Source: Toxorhynchites rutilus septentrionalis
Lineage: Eukaryota; Arthropoda; Insecta; Diptera; Culicidae
Assembly: GCF_029784135.1 (NCBI RefSeq)
Contig: NC_073746.1
Span: 287,505,348 to 287,569,347 of the forward strand
Direction of reading: 5' to 3'
DNA: 64,000 bases
The position numbers and the translations under genes are program-made. The notes below the pieces were generated by a model. That model saw only the letters and a list, made by a program, of their open reading frames with translations, was not told where the DNA came from and searched no databases. Each line of letters opens with the position of its first letter. The first letter of the stretch is position 1. Below are positions 1-10,589 of the stretch, in pieces.

Positions 1-424
1 ATCGTGCAGACAATGGTGAGTCGTGAGATTATACGTTACTACGAAACTCTGAGCATCGAATGGAAGGAGAAATGCAGTAAGAATGGATGGCCTATTAGTG
101 ATCAGGATCATAAGAGTGTCGTGGAAGCGTTTAAGTAAGATTCCAATGCTTCGGTCAAGGATGTGGCCAAAAAATTGAATCTGTTCAAGTCTTTCGTACA
201 GAGAGCCAATGACTGGGAGGGAAACGTACAAAATGCAGAAGGCTCCAAGTCGTGACGAACGGCAAAATACGGTGGGAAAGTCACGGGCCCGGAAACTGTA
301 CACCCAGATGCTGATGAAGCCTCATTGTCTCGTCATGGATGATGAAACTTACGTCAAGGCGGACTTCCGGCAGCCTCCGGGGCTACTGTTCTTCACCGAA
401 TGCAATATGTCAAAAGCTTACTGA
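1..424 (+). pseudogene. Broken IS630-Tc1-mariner superfamily transposase
   Basis: Translated fragments read as the middle of a Tc1/mariner-superfamily transposase. A helix-turn-helix-like stretch (VAKKLNLFKSFVQRA) is followed, after a frame change, by KAPSRDERQNTVGKSRARKLY and then MDDETYVKADFRQ, where the first acidic catalytic residue of the DDE/D fold would lie. An in-frame stop near 136-138 and a frame change near 210-240 break the reading frame, and the homology ends near 420, before the second and third catalytic residues. It runs off the left edge of the window. The motif style resembles the mosquito D,D37E group, but that subgroup call is inference. It is a dead remnant with no visible terminal repeats. 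Confidence 0.6.
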
Positions 425-514
425 TGCGTTATATTTATTGTCTGAAAGATTGAAAAGGCAATTTGTTGTGGGACACCCTTCAGAACTCACAAATAATACA
501 AATGAGATTATAAA

Positions 515-800
515 CGCGAAGCGATGCTCCAACTTCTTTAATCCATCTGATAAATACGTTTTCTCGAGGTCTGTAAAGTAGGCCTCCGTGGCGGCGATGA
601 CCTCCTCATTCGACTCAAATTACTGCCCAGCAAGTGACTTTATCAAGTTTGGAAACAAAAAAAAAAAGTCGCACGGGGCCAAATCTGGAGAATACGGTGG
701 ATGGGGCAGCAGTTCGTAGTGCAATTCGACCAATTTGGCAGTGGCGACGGCGGAATTTCCATTTTTCTAAAATCCGCGGACACACCCGCTTCCACGCACG
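515..800 (-). pseudogene. mariner transposase C-terminal remnant
   Basis: On the minus strand the reading frame gives VATAKLVELHYELLPHPPYS, then PDLAPCDFF, and downstream SNEEVIAATEAYF and DGLKKLEHRF. This is the mariner signature around the third catalytic aspartate (YSPDLAPxD) followed by the usual C-terminal helices. One in-frame stop lies after LAGQ (near 620), and a T-run adds an extra Phe codon. The N-terminal two thirds are missing. It faces the opposite way to the transposase piece at 1-424 and belongs to a different family, so the two were separate insertions. Confidence 0.65.
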
Positions 801-929
801 GCCAAAACAAAACTACGAGTCCGATTCGGCTTTTGACAGTAGCCGTTTACGATAATGTACTACACGATAGTAATCTCTCTTGCGATACTGACACTATCGG
901 GCGATCAGGCTGAGTACTTATCGGACCGC

Positions 930-2139
930 CCTCGTATAATATGAGGACCTTTGACTAACAGTATGAGGGACTTTTAACCTTATCATATAACGAAGAAGAA
1001 CTTTCATTTGACGTTTACTTCAATGTTGATTTTTTTCATTTAAAAAAAAATATCCGTGCTAGTCAAATTTGATGAATCTAAATATTCCTGTTCAATAAAT
1101 ATAGAACGCCCCGGTTCCCGTGGCCGAGTATTTAGCGTCACACATACACTGCGTTCCACGACTATAGAACCACTCATTTTTTCTGAGTTTACAGAGATAT
1201 GTAAGAAGTCGGATGAACTGAAATATATAATGTAGGATATAATAACTATCTTCATTTAAAAGACTGGCCATTTGAACTTGATTGTTGTGTTCAGGCGCGT
1301 AACGATAAAAAAAACTAAAATTCCAATGTTTCATAACAATAGAACTAAATGGAAAAACTCTCACTCCTTTACAAAATTAATGTCAGTTTCATATGCATCA
1401 CAATAAGTTTCTTATTCATAGGTCATCTACAGTTCTCAATCAGATCAAATAAACCATTCGGGGTGGTTTCGACCAAGTTGCGCCATGTTGTAGTGTGTAT
1501 CTCGATCTACGCAAAGGATACTGCTCGTTCAAGCTCTTCAGATCACTCATACTGCTTGTAAGCTGCATCTACTATTCGTACGATCACTCCTCATAAGTTT
1601 TTGATAGGGCTTAGATCTTGTAAACAAGCTGACCAATCCAGAATCTGAAGCCCATGCCTTGACCTACCAGATGTTACAAATTGATGCCAAATTACCCAAA
1701 TATCACGGTGTGTTATGCAAAAACAGAAGTAAACGATTCTGAAGTACTTCATTGCACTTCTAACTGTACATTGGTGTTGATCGAAAGCTGTCTGAACCAG
1801 GCCGTTTTAAAAATAGTGTCCTCAAACCAACAGTCGCCTGCGAAGTTACGAGTTGAAAAATTACATGACACGTTCCGTAAGTCCTTCCAGTATGAAGAAA
1901 TTCTATTAAATTAAACAATTTCTTCTTATTATATAACTAGCGGCACAATTTTATGTTTGAAAACGTTTACCACCAAGTCATTGAAATAGCTTTGCTGTTG
2001 CACTCGAACAGACTCTCACAACTTTTTTTTTCTTTTCTTTTATTCAATGTTTCTTTTTCAATCCAAATGTCTCTAGGTCTCAAACTTCTACTCTTTCTTT
2101 GCGATCAATTGTTGCTCTTTCAATTTTGGCTTTAACTAT
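930..2139. other. Intergenic, AT-rich, with one arm of an inverted duplication
   Basis: No coding region is supported. About 1150-1540 is homologous, in inverted orientation, to 16390-16770. A SINE-like head (GTGGCCGAGTATTTAGCGTC, about 1121-1140) sits at the outer edge of this arm. From about 2010 the sequence becomes pyrimidine-rich and grades into the microsatellite that follows. Confidence 0.5.
1150..1540 (-). repeat. Inverted duplicate segment, left arm
   Basis: Read on the minus strand this matches 16390-16770 on the plus strand across most of its length, with small indels. Shared blocks include TTACTCCTTTACAAAATTAA, CATTCGGGGTGGTTT, AATGGCCAGTCTTTTAAATG and TTCTGAGTTTACAGAGATAT or their complements. 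The two arms lie 15 kb apart and bracket the retrotransposon-microsatellite block. They could be two independent copies of one repeat family or arms of a rearrangement. Confidence 0.65.
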
Positions 2140-2867
2140 CAACTCTCTGCTCTTCATTTCCTACTATCTACTCTACAATTTGTTCTCTCTTCTCTCTACT
2201 CTCTATTCTTTACTCTCTCTATTCTCTACTCTCTTTACTCTCTCTACTCTCTCGTCTCTCTTTACTCTCTAATCTCTGCTTCCTCTACTCTCTCTACTCA
2301 CTACTCTCTCTATTCTCTACTCTCTCTATTCTCTACTCTCCACTCTTTCTACTCTCTCTGCTCTCTACTCTCTCTACTCTCTACTACTCTCTCTACTCTC
2401 TCTACTCTCTACTCTCCTCTCTCTCTCTAGTCTCTCTATTCTCTACTCTCATACTCTCTCTACTCTCCACTTTCTCTACTCTCACTACTCTCTACTCTCT
2501 ACTCTCTCTACTCTCTACTCTCTACTCTCTACTCTCTACTCTCTACTCTCTACTCTCTACTCTCTACTCTCTACTCTCTACTCTCTACTCTCTACTCTCT
2601 ACTCTCTACTCTCTACTCTCTACTCTCTACTCTCTACTCTCTACTCTCTACTCTCTACTCTCTACTCTCTACTCTCTACTCTCTACTCTCTACTCTCTAC
2701 TCTCTACTCTATACTCTCTACTCTCTACTCTCTACTCTCTACTCTCTACTCTCTACTCTATACTCTCTACTCTCTACCCTCTCTACTCTCTACTCTCTAC
2801 TCTCTACTCTCTACTCTCTACTCTCTACTCTCTACTCTCTACTCTCTACTCTCTACTCTCTACTCTC
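2140..2867. repeat. (TCTCTAC)n microsatellite, left array
   Basis: A 7-bp unit TCTCTAC repeats almost perfectly from about 2507 to 2867. Left of that are irregular variants (TCTATTC, CTCTCTACT, CATACTC). It ends abruptly at the T-run that marks the 3' tail of the minus-strand R1-like LINE. The same unit resumes at 9031, on the other side of the LINE. Confidence 0.95.
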
Positions 2868-3129
2868 TTTTTTTTTTTTTTATAGAGGTGAGGAACGCTC
2901 TTCTAGCCTTATCTGGGAAGGGATAACCCAGACGTCGAGTGGGGATCGCACCCACAAAAACCAAGCCCTCTACTCGTAGCCTCATTCCCCCCGGGACCAC
3001 ATCTAGGCGACTACTTCAGGGGGCGGCTGTGCTCATGCACTTCACGAGTTTTCAACGCAAGCTAGCGTTGATCCTTCCCTTTTTCTCTATATTCTTATTC
3101 ACCATTCGTTGCTCTCCACTGCGCTTATG

Positions 3130-3990
3130 ACCATTTTGCAGGCATCCATTTACCCGTCGAGACGTGCACCGATTAGGAAGCGCCCTCCAACTTAACGCGC
3201 GCCCCGTCACAGTCACCCTCGCAGGATTTCTCTTCCCAACGGAGCGCCGATTAGGTAGTGCCCTCCAACATGACGCGCACTCCGTCACAGCTACTCTCGT
3301 GGGGTATGCACCAGTTTGTCGATGGCTTCCTCCATGATGCTCGCTCCTTCGAAATGTTCGCAGTGTTCCTCCATCCAGGCCACGATAAGGCGTTGACAGG
3401 CAGGCATTTTTCTGTTCTTCGCGACAGTATCCGTTTACCTGTCGAGACGTGCACCGATTAGGAAGCGCCCTCCAACTTGACGCGCGCCCCGTCACAGCCA
3501 CCCTCGCAGGATTTCGCTTCCCAACGGAGCGCCGATTAGGTAGTGCCCTCCAACATAACGCGCACTCCGTCACAGCAACTCTCGTGAGGCACAAACCGAT
3601 TTGGTGACGCCTTCCTAGGCGCTCGCTTCGTCGAAGTCCTCGCAGTATTCTTCTTTACAATCCACCATGAGGCATTGCCAGCAATTTGTCAATCCTTCTT
3701 GCCAGATTCCGCTTACCCGTCGAGACGTGTACCGATTAGGAATTGCCCTCCAACTTGACGTGCAACCCGTCACAGCCACCCTCGCGGGATTTCTCACCTG
3801 TCGAGATGTGAACCGATTAGGAAGCGCCCTCCAACGTAACACGCGCCCCGTCACAGTCACCCTCGCAGGATTTCTCTTCCCAGCGGAGCGCCGATTAGGT
3901 AGTGCCCTCCAACATAACGCGCACTCCGTCACGGTCGCTCTCGTGGGGTACTCCGGTGCTTCAGATCTCACTGTGGTTCATCTTTTATAG
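3130..3990 (-). repeat. Tandem subrepeats in the 3' region of the R1-like LINE
   Basis: A ~75-85-bp unit recurs about seven times (near 3181, 3256, 3461, 3541, 3741, 3817 and 3900), with cores such as GCCCTCCAACTTGACGCGCG and CCGATTAGG. Two subtypes differ by an A/G-type change (ACTTGACGCGCGCCCC against ACATGACGCGCACTCC). Read on the minus strand the units keep open frames giving repeated RVxVTxRAxxWRALPNR peptides, which look like a by-product of the repeat. The same units occur at 15600-15960. Confidence 0.8.
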
Positions 3991-6931
3991 TCAGGCGTTA
4001 TCCGCACGCTGGTCGGCCCTCCACTTCCGCTGTAGCTCGGACATGATGTGGACGATTGCACTGTTAACTGCGTTCCAGGTGCCCTCGTCACGACACATTT
4101 CCTCTACGATGTTCCCAGCATGAAGGGTAGGCAGCCCCTCGCGCCTTGTGGTGAATCTTGGACATACAAATACGACGTGTTCCGGTGTTTCCTCCACATC
4201 TCCACACTCCGGACAAAGAGGCGATCTTGCATGTCCAAACCGGTGCAGATACTGCCTGAAGCAGCCATGCCCAGATAGAAACTGTGTTAGGTGAAAATTC
4301 ACCTCTCCATGCTTCCTGTTTACCCAGCCCATTAGTGTCGGTATGAGCCTGTGCGTCCATCTGCCGTTTTGAGCCGCACTCCACTCTTGCTGCCACCTAG
4401 CCATCGACTCTGCCCTCATTAGCTTCCGGATTCCTCTGGTTCCCCTCCTCATATAGCACTCGCTGTCTTCCACCAAGATGATGTTGATAGGGACTAGCCT
4501 AGCTATGACGCAGACCGCTTCTGTTGATATGGTTCTGTACGCACTCGCGACTCGCATCGCCATGAGCCGGTACGTACTATTCAGCCTTCTCGTGTTCCGC
4601 TGAGTTTCTAACGCCGCGATCCAGGCTGGACCCCCGTATCGTAATGTCGATGAGGAGACACTAGCCAAAAGGTGCTGCTTGGGCCAAAGTTGTTGGGCAT
4701 GATTCGTGTCAGTGCATTGATTGTCTTCGTTGCTTTTTTACAAGCGTAGTCGACGTGACTGTTGAAGTTCAGTCGATCATCGATCTGCACCCCCAGGTAT
4801 TTCAAATCTCGCTTCGAAGTTATCAAGTGCTCTCCGATGGTGATTTCTGCACGTTGCACCGCCCTGCGGTTGCTGACAATCAACATTTCCGTCTTGTGGT
4901 GGGCTATCTGCAGTTTCACACTTTGCATCCACCTTCCGATCATGTCTATCGATTCGGTCGCGAGCATTTCGACCCGTTCCAAGGATTCTCCGGTCACGAG
5001 AATAACAATGTCATCCGCGAAGCCAATGATCTCCACACCTCTGGGCAGATTCAGTTTTAGTACGCCATCGTACATGCTGTTCCAGAGCGATGGACCCAGG
5101 ATAGAGCCCTGCGGAACTCCAGCCGTAGTTTTAATCTGCGCCTGGCCCGTGTTTGTCTCGTACACCAGCACACGGTTCTCGAAGTAGCTTCTCAGTATTC
5201 TACACAGGTATTCAGGGACTCTCATCGTGTGGAGCGCAGTCGCGATGGCTTCCCAGCTGGCACTATTGAACGCGTTCTTAACGTCGATCGTTATCACTGC
5301 GCAGTATCGATTTCCTCTAAGCTTCTGTTTGGATGCTCTGTTTGCTCTTTCGACCACTATGCGAATGGCATCTACCGTGGATCTCCCTTTCCGAAATCCG
5401 AATTGACTATCGGACAGTCCACGAACCTCTCTGTGCATTCCGTCAGCCTATTGAGGATGATTCTCTCCAAAAGTTTCCCCAGAGTGTCCAACAGGCATAT
5501 GGGTCTATACGATGCTGGATCACCCGGCGTCTTTCCTGGTTTGGGCAGTAGTACTAGCTTTTGTACCTTCCATCGATCCGGAAAGTAGCATTCGTCTAGA
5601 CACTTCTGCATTGCTGTCCTGAACATATCAGGGAATGATAGGACTGCCGCTTTTAAAGCTACGTTGGGGATTCCATCTGGGCCAGGCGCTTTCTTCGTTT
5701 TGAGGCGTTTCATAGCTGCAACTAGCTCGTCGTTCGTCACCTCTCTGCGTTCGATGTTATCCTCATCCTCTCCATATGGCATGGGTGGCCAGGTCGTTGG
5801 GTCGTGCTGCGGAAATAACCCTTCCACGATAGTTTTTAATTTTTCGGGACACATTTCGGAAGGTGTTGTTGGGCCCCTGAGCTTCGCCATCACCACTCGG
5901 TAAGCATTGCCCCGTGGATTGACGTCCACGTCCCGACATAACTCCCTGAAGCAATTAGATTTGCTCCGCTTAATCGCCCGTTTAAGAGTGGATCTAGCCT
6001 CTCTAAATTCCACTCTCCGCTCTTCTCTGGTGTCTATGCTTGACCGTTGGAAGCGTCTTCTGGCGTTGAGGCAGTTGGCCCGAAGCACGCCAAGTGTCTC
6101 ACTCCACCAGTAGGCTGGAGGTCGCTTATACCTGGGTTCCCTTTTTCTTGGCATTGTTATATCGCATGCTTTGGCTAGCGTTTCCGTCAGTTCATCTGCG
6201 TTCATGTTCAAGACGCCACTCTCCACGCGTAGTGCTTCGATGAAAAAATCCTTGTCAAAGATTTTTGTCTTCCACCTGCGTGGGCATGTCCTAGTTATCC
6301 GTACTGCCACGGAGTGTCGTTGGCCAATGGTATAACGAATGGCTTGATGATCACTGTGTGTGTATCCTTCGCATACCCTCCATCTCATTTTTGTCATTAA
6401 CGACGGACTGCAGAAAGTCAAGTCGATGATGGACTCTCGGCCATCTCGACGGAAGGTACTAGTGGTACCCTCGTTGCACAGGGTAACATCCAGCTTGGCC
6501 AGAGCTTCTAGTAAGCAAGTCCCTCTCGCGTTGGTGCATCTGCTTCCCCAATCTACTGCCCAGGCATTGAAATCCCCTCCTATAACGACTGGTTTTCGTT
6601 CGGCGAGCTCCTCGGTGAGGACATCCAGCATATAGTGGAACTGGTCCATCGTCCATCTGGGAGGTGCGTAGCAACTGCAGATGAAAATTCCGTTGATCTT
6701 TGTGATCACGAAACCCTCGCGAGTCCTCGAGACTACCTCCTGAATGGGATATCGGCCCATGACCTGGATGGCGGCCATTCCCACTTTATCCGTCACCCAA
6801 TTACCGTTACCGGGGGGAATGCGATACGGCTCCGCGATAATTGCGACATCACATTATGTTTCTGTCGTTGACTGCCACAACAGTTGCTGTGCGGTGTCAC
6901 AATGGTTGAGATTTATTTGGATTATCTCCAT
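3991..6931 (-). pseudogene. R1-like LINE ORF2: AP endonuclease-reverse transcriptase, disrupted
   Basis: This polyprotein nicks the target and reverse-transcribes the element RNA. It starts at the ATG at 6931-6929, which overlaps the ORF1 stop as TGATG. The endonuclease shows AEPYRIPPGNGNW, VVIGGDFNAWAVDWGS and SDHQAIRY. The reverse transcriptase shows KKAPGPDGIPN, SYRPICLL, DSQFGFRKGRSTVDA, GVPQGSILGPSLW and the catalytic GFADDIVIL. A C-terminal zinc finger is CPECGDVEETPEHVVFVC. Damage: an in-frame TAA at 6854-6856 inside the endonuclease, a frameshift near 5430 just before DSQFGFR, and a second near 4660 after NALTRIMPNN. All key residues remain visible, which suggests fairly recent decay. 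Confidence 0.85.
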
Positions 6932-8506
6932 CACTGTTCGCTTGCCCTCGCCTGTTTGTACACAGGGCAATTAAAGCCTCCCGTCGTATGGTCATTACTG
7001 TCCTCGCAGAGCATACACCTTGGCTTTCCCTTGCAGTCGCTGGCAAAGTGTCCCTCTATTCCACATTTCCTGCACAGTTTGGATCTATCTGGCCCCAAGC
7101 AGCCTTTCGCCAGATGGCCGAAGTTTAAACACTTGAAACATCGCTCCAATTGCTTTGGGACAGGCGGAACAATTCTAAAACGACCCACAGCCCAGCAGAC
7201 GTTTATACTCTCTAGCTTCAGCAACTTGTTCGCTGTGTCCGTTGGGAGACGAATCGTTGCGGTTTGCGTCCCGCGATACGCATTTCTTAATCGGATTTTC
7301 ATCGGAACTTTGCCCACGATGTTTTCCTCCTCCAACTTCTGACGCAGGTCCATCTCGGTAGTGAACAGACTGAGGATCCTGCATTCAATCGATGACTCGG
7401 AGGATAAGGCCCTTACGTTCGCTCCGTCACCGAGAGCCCTTTCGACAAGATCCTTAAATGCAGAGCTCCTGATTTCTGGGTCTCTCTTCAGCTCGAACAG
7501 CATTTGGCCATTCTGGGCGCGCCTAGACTTCACCACGCTCTCCTCCAGTTTCTTGAGGCCTGGGTCCTCTCGCATTTTTTTGAAGAGGTCAGCATATGAT
7601 ACGTCGCCCTTGGCTTCGACGATGAGTGCATCGCCTTTGCCTCTCGCCCGCCGAGGATTAGGCTTCTTGTCATTTGGCCCCTGTTTCTTTTCATCCTCTT
7701 TCTTCTTTTTTTTCACCGTTTTCTCTTCTCTCTCCCTCTCTTTTTGCTCGTTCACTAATTTTTTCTTGTTTCTTCTCGTGACCGTGCTCCAGTCGTTTCT
7801 TTTGCTATCGGTGCCGCTCTGGTCGTCGCTGTCACCCAGCTCTTCGCTGTCGCCCTGGGCGGCACTATCGCCTTGATCGTCGTTGTCGTGGTCGTCCTTG
7901 CGTTTTTTGAGCATTTCTTCTTCTGCTGGTGAATCTTTTTTTCTTTTTTTCCGAACGGTTTCGAGGAATCTTTGGCGTCACCTGTCCAGCTGCAGCTTTT
8001 TGCAACGCTTCTGCGAGTGTTTTCTCGGCAGTTTTCGTCCTTTCGACGAGTCCATCGTGCTCCTTCATAGCTCGTCCCAAGAGAGATCTTATACCCGACA
8101 CCCTGGTCTTGATCTCTTTATGCATGTTGGGTTTGTCCTGCAAGAATGTGTCTAGTTCTTTGACCCTTATCATGATCGTGTTCAGTATGCTTTCTCCAGT
8201 CAACCCTCCTTCCTGGGTTAAACTACCGCTGGACTTTGGCAGGAACAGGGGATTGATCCCTCGACTTTGCTGGGTCTCGGGTATTCCTCCATTACTGCCA
8301 CTAGGACCTGGTGGTACCACTTGTTTCAGTATTGGCGATCGCAGCAGCTTTTTACTACCAGCGAACGCGTTGGCTTGGTCTCCTGTATCCATCATACTGT
8401 TTCTTCGTTCTTCGTTTGTTTTGTTAGTTGTCTCCATTTTGGTTGGGTCCCAACTCCGGGCCGCTATCTCCGCTCGTTGTACATAGTCGCCTTTTTGTGA
8501 TCCCAT
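6931..8506 (-). pseudogene. R1-like LINE ORF1: gag-like protein with three CCHC knuckles, frameshifted
   Basis: A nucleic-acid-binding protein that packages element RNA. The start is the ATG at 8506. The N-terminal part (8506 to about 7940) is polar and has a predicted helical region. Around 7931-7950 a run of A residues on the coding strand carries a frameshift, after which the frame continues from about 7930 to 6931. The second part is highly charged (KRKDDHDNDDQ, EKTVKKKKKEDEKKQ), then has a conserved gag core (SYADLFKKMREDPGL) and three knuckles: CFKCLNFGHLAKGC, CRKCGIEGHFASDC and CMLCEDSNDHTTGGFNC. The frameshift lies in a homopolymer, so a sequencing or assembly indel is possible. The stop overlaps the ORF2 start. 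Confidence 0.8.
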
Positions 8507-9029
8507 GGTTATCTATGCAAGCAGTGAGGCCATGCAGGGGTTGACACGGTCCTTCATGGGGGCCGTGTTCAGAGCCGGATCAGCGCAAGTCAGGAATGTG
8601 ACATCTGATGCCTAGTACCTAGTGCCTGAGCCTAGACGAGCATCGAACGTACCCGAAGACTAGCCAAGTTGTTACCGGGACGGGGGCAATCGCACTATTA
8701 CCCCACCCGCCGTTTCAAGAAGGTATCACCCTTCCTTACTCAGGGAGCAGAATATCACGACTGCCAGCCTTTAGTGTCGCATGTTGTCCGTTTCCATGTC
8801 ATATCCGTTTCCATGTCATACCAATGTGTCGTAATCAGGATTTTACTGGCGTCGATCCTGATGTGCTCGGCACTCCTCTCGCTGCTCCTGTACACGGTAT
8901 TTCCCCCGTGCATTCTCAATAGGCTTTACCGCGCCCTTACTCGCGTTGTCACCCGATTAGTCGCCTTCTACGACAGGGACGGGGACCTCGACCCGAAGTG
9001 CTATTCTAGGCCGGCAGCTCCACGGCATA
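8507..9029 (-). other. 5' UTR of the R1-like LINE
   Basis: GC-rich non-coding sequence between the ORF1 start and the junction with the microsatellite. It presumably carries the internal promoter of the element; I recognise no specific motif. Confidence 0.55.
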
Positions 9030-9030
9030 A

Positions 9031-9597
9031 CTCTACTCTCTACTCTCTACTCTCTACTCTCTACTCTCTACTCTCTACTCTCTACTCTCTACTCTCTACT
9101 CTCTACTCTCTACTCTCTACTCTCTACTCTCTACTCTCTACTCTCTACTCTCTACTCTCTACTCTCTACTCTCTACTCTCTACTCTCTACTCTCTACTCT
9201 CTACTCTCTACTCTCTACTCTCTCTACTATCTACTCCCTCCACCTTTTTTCTACTCTCTACTCTGTAATCTCTCTACTCTCTATTCTCTCTACTTTCTAC
9301 TCTCTCTACTCTCCACTTTCTCTACTCTCAATACTCTCTACTCTCTACTCTCTCTACTCTCTACTCTCTACTCTCTACTCTCTACTCTCTACTCTCTACT
9401 CTCTACTCTCTACTCTCTACTCTCTACTCTCTACTCTCTACTCTCTACTCTCTACTCTCTACTCTCTACTCTCTACTCTCTACTCTCTACTCTCTACTCT
9501 CTACTCTCTACTCTCTACTCTCTACTCTCTACTCTCTACTCTCTACTCTCTACTCTCTACTCTCTACTCTCTACTCTCTACTCTCTACTCTCTACTC
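9031..9597. repeat. (TCTCTAC)n microsatellite, right array
   Basis: The same 7-bp unit as at 2140-2867, in the same orientation. An irregular interruption at about 9220-9360 (CTCCACTTTCTCTACTC and similar) closely matches the irregular stretch at about 2435-2520 in the left array. It ends at a T-run followed by GACGTAGAACTACGTC. Confidence 0.95.
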
Positions 9598-9602
9598 TTT
9601 TT

Positions 9603-9660
9603 TTGACGTAGAACTACGTCTTTCATTAAGGGTGTCAAATCAGAAAACAGGTCACGTTTT
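9603..9660. repeat. Palindromic-core repeat end (GACGTAGAACTACGTC family)
   Basis: It begins with the near-perfect palindrome GACGTAGAACTACGTC, followed by AGGGTGTCAAATCAGAAAAC. The latter block reappears inverted near 25220-25255. Related palindromes occur near 11490, 32520, 40731 and 20926. Confidence 0.5.
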
Positions 9661-10202
9661 TATGAAATAAAGTTAACGTTAATAACTATTTTTGCCGCGA
9701 ACGGACTTTGGCGATTTACATACTAAACGAATCGGAAATTCCGTAAGATTTGTTTAATATGCCATACAATAGAATCCCCTGGTTAGTAAATGGTTAAAAT
9801 TCATGAAAACTTTAAGTGTTTCTATTTTCCCATACATTTGTTCTGTCCATTTGAGTGCTTTCCCGAACAGAGATATCAATAACGAGCAACTTATCGACGA
9901 CCAACGGAGGGGAAATCGTAGGATTTAAAGTCTCCGTGAACAAAAGAAAAAAAGAAGAATGAAGGGGAATACTTGCCTAGAGTATAAACAGTGGATCTCG
10001 CTGAGGCAAACTTTCATTCGGCATCGAACTGTTGAGTAATCCAGTTCACTTTGCTTTCGCTGCGCTTCGATATAAGATTGGACCCCACCAGTGGTAATCC
10101 AACTTGGAAATCGTCGTTTGATTTTTCGGTTCGTTTTTCGCGTTATTCGTATCGTGTGTTCTTCTTTCCGCGTCATAAATTGGACGCTTCGCGTAGTGTG
10201 CG
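9660..10202. other. Non-coding, probable 5' region of the gag-like fragment
   Basis: No gene is seen in the first ~370 bases. From about 10030 the base composition changes (more C and G) leading up to the ATG at 10203; I read this part as the leader of the ORF that follows. Confidence 0.3.
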
Positions 10203-10562
10203 ATGAGCAAGAAGAAGAGGAAGGCAGGCTCGAGTCCTGCAAAAAACGAACGCATTGCCAGGGGCAATAAAATTTCGAGGTAAGCGTCATCTAATGAGGC
10301 ACGCGGTGTTGGTGCAGTGAAATGCGCTCGCACTGAACCGAGCCTTCGCAAATGTGACACCGCACCGAACAACAGCGAAGTAGGTGATTTCGGCGCGTCG
10401 GTCGAAAATGTAAACGCCCAGGCAGCAACCAAAATCAAGCTCCCCCCGCAGGTGGTGAAGGCGGTCGCTCTTGACAAACTCATCAGCGAATTCGCATCGA
10501 TGGGTGTTACGGCAGAATACAAGCTGTGTGGCATAATTCAGTCTTTTTTCCAAGCAGTTAAC
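10203..10562 (+). pseudogene. Retroelement gag-like ORF1 fragment (uncertain)
   Basis: An ATG at about 10203 opens a lysine-rich frame (MSKKKRKAGSSPAKNERIAR). One TAA near 10281 interrupts it, and the same frame then continues through NEARGVGAVKCARTEPSLRK to QVVKAVALDKLISEFASMG and VTAEYKLCG before the similarity ends. A basic N-terminus followed by a PP-x-VV core resembles mosquito LINE ORF1 proteins in style, but I do not see zinc knuckles and cannot name the family. An alternative is the first exons of a small host gene: the TAA falls beside a possible GT donor (AG|GTAAGC), but splicing to the nearest AG changes frame. The 3' end is lost. Confidence 0.35.
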
Positions 10563-10589
10563 ATAGTTTGTTTTCCGTCATCATAAGGG

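Larger units (their letters stand above)
2868..9029 (-). mobile_element. R1-like non-LTR retrotransposon, inserted in a (TCTCTAC)n array
   Basis: A nearly full-length LINE on the minus strand. Its 3' poly(A) is the T-run at 2868-2881. Next come a 3' region rich in tandem subrepeats (about 3130-3990), ORF2 (6931 to 3991), ORF1 (8506 to 6931) and a ~520-bp 5' UTR ending near 9029. Both ends abut the same 7-bp microsatellite. Gene order, three zinc knuckles in ORF1, an AP-like endonuclease, a reverse transcriptase with FADD, a C-terminal CCHC and a TGATG ORF1/ORF2 overlap are features of the R1 group, several of whose known members (Waldo, Mino) target microsatellites. This copy has two frameshifts and one stop in ORF2 and one frameshift in ORF1, so it is not autonomous. 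Confidence 0.8.

Noticed and set aside
3052..3971. Arg/Trp-rich open frames of 180 and 118 aa on the minus strand
   Set aside because: They are translations of the tandem subrepeats in the LINE 3' region, beyond the ORF2 stop.
3130..3990. CRISPR-like spaced repeats
   Set aside because: Units are ~80 bp, adjacent and diverged, without unique spacers; the DNA is eukaryotic.
8669..9268. Open frame of 199 aa ending in a repeated Leu/Tyr/Ser peptide
   Set aside because: It runs through the 5' UTR of the LINE antisense and then the microsatellite.
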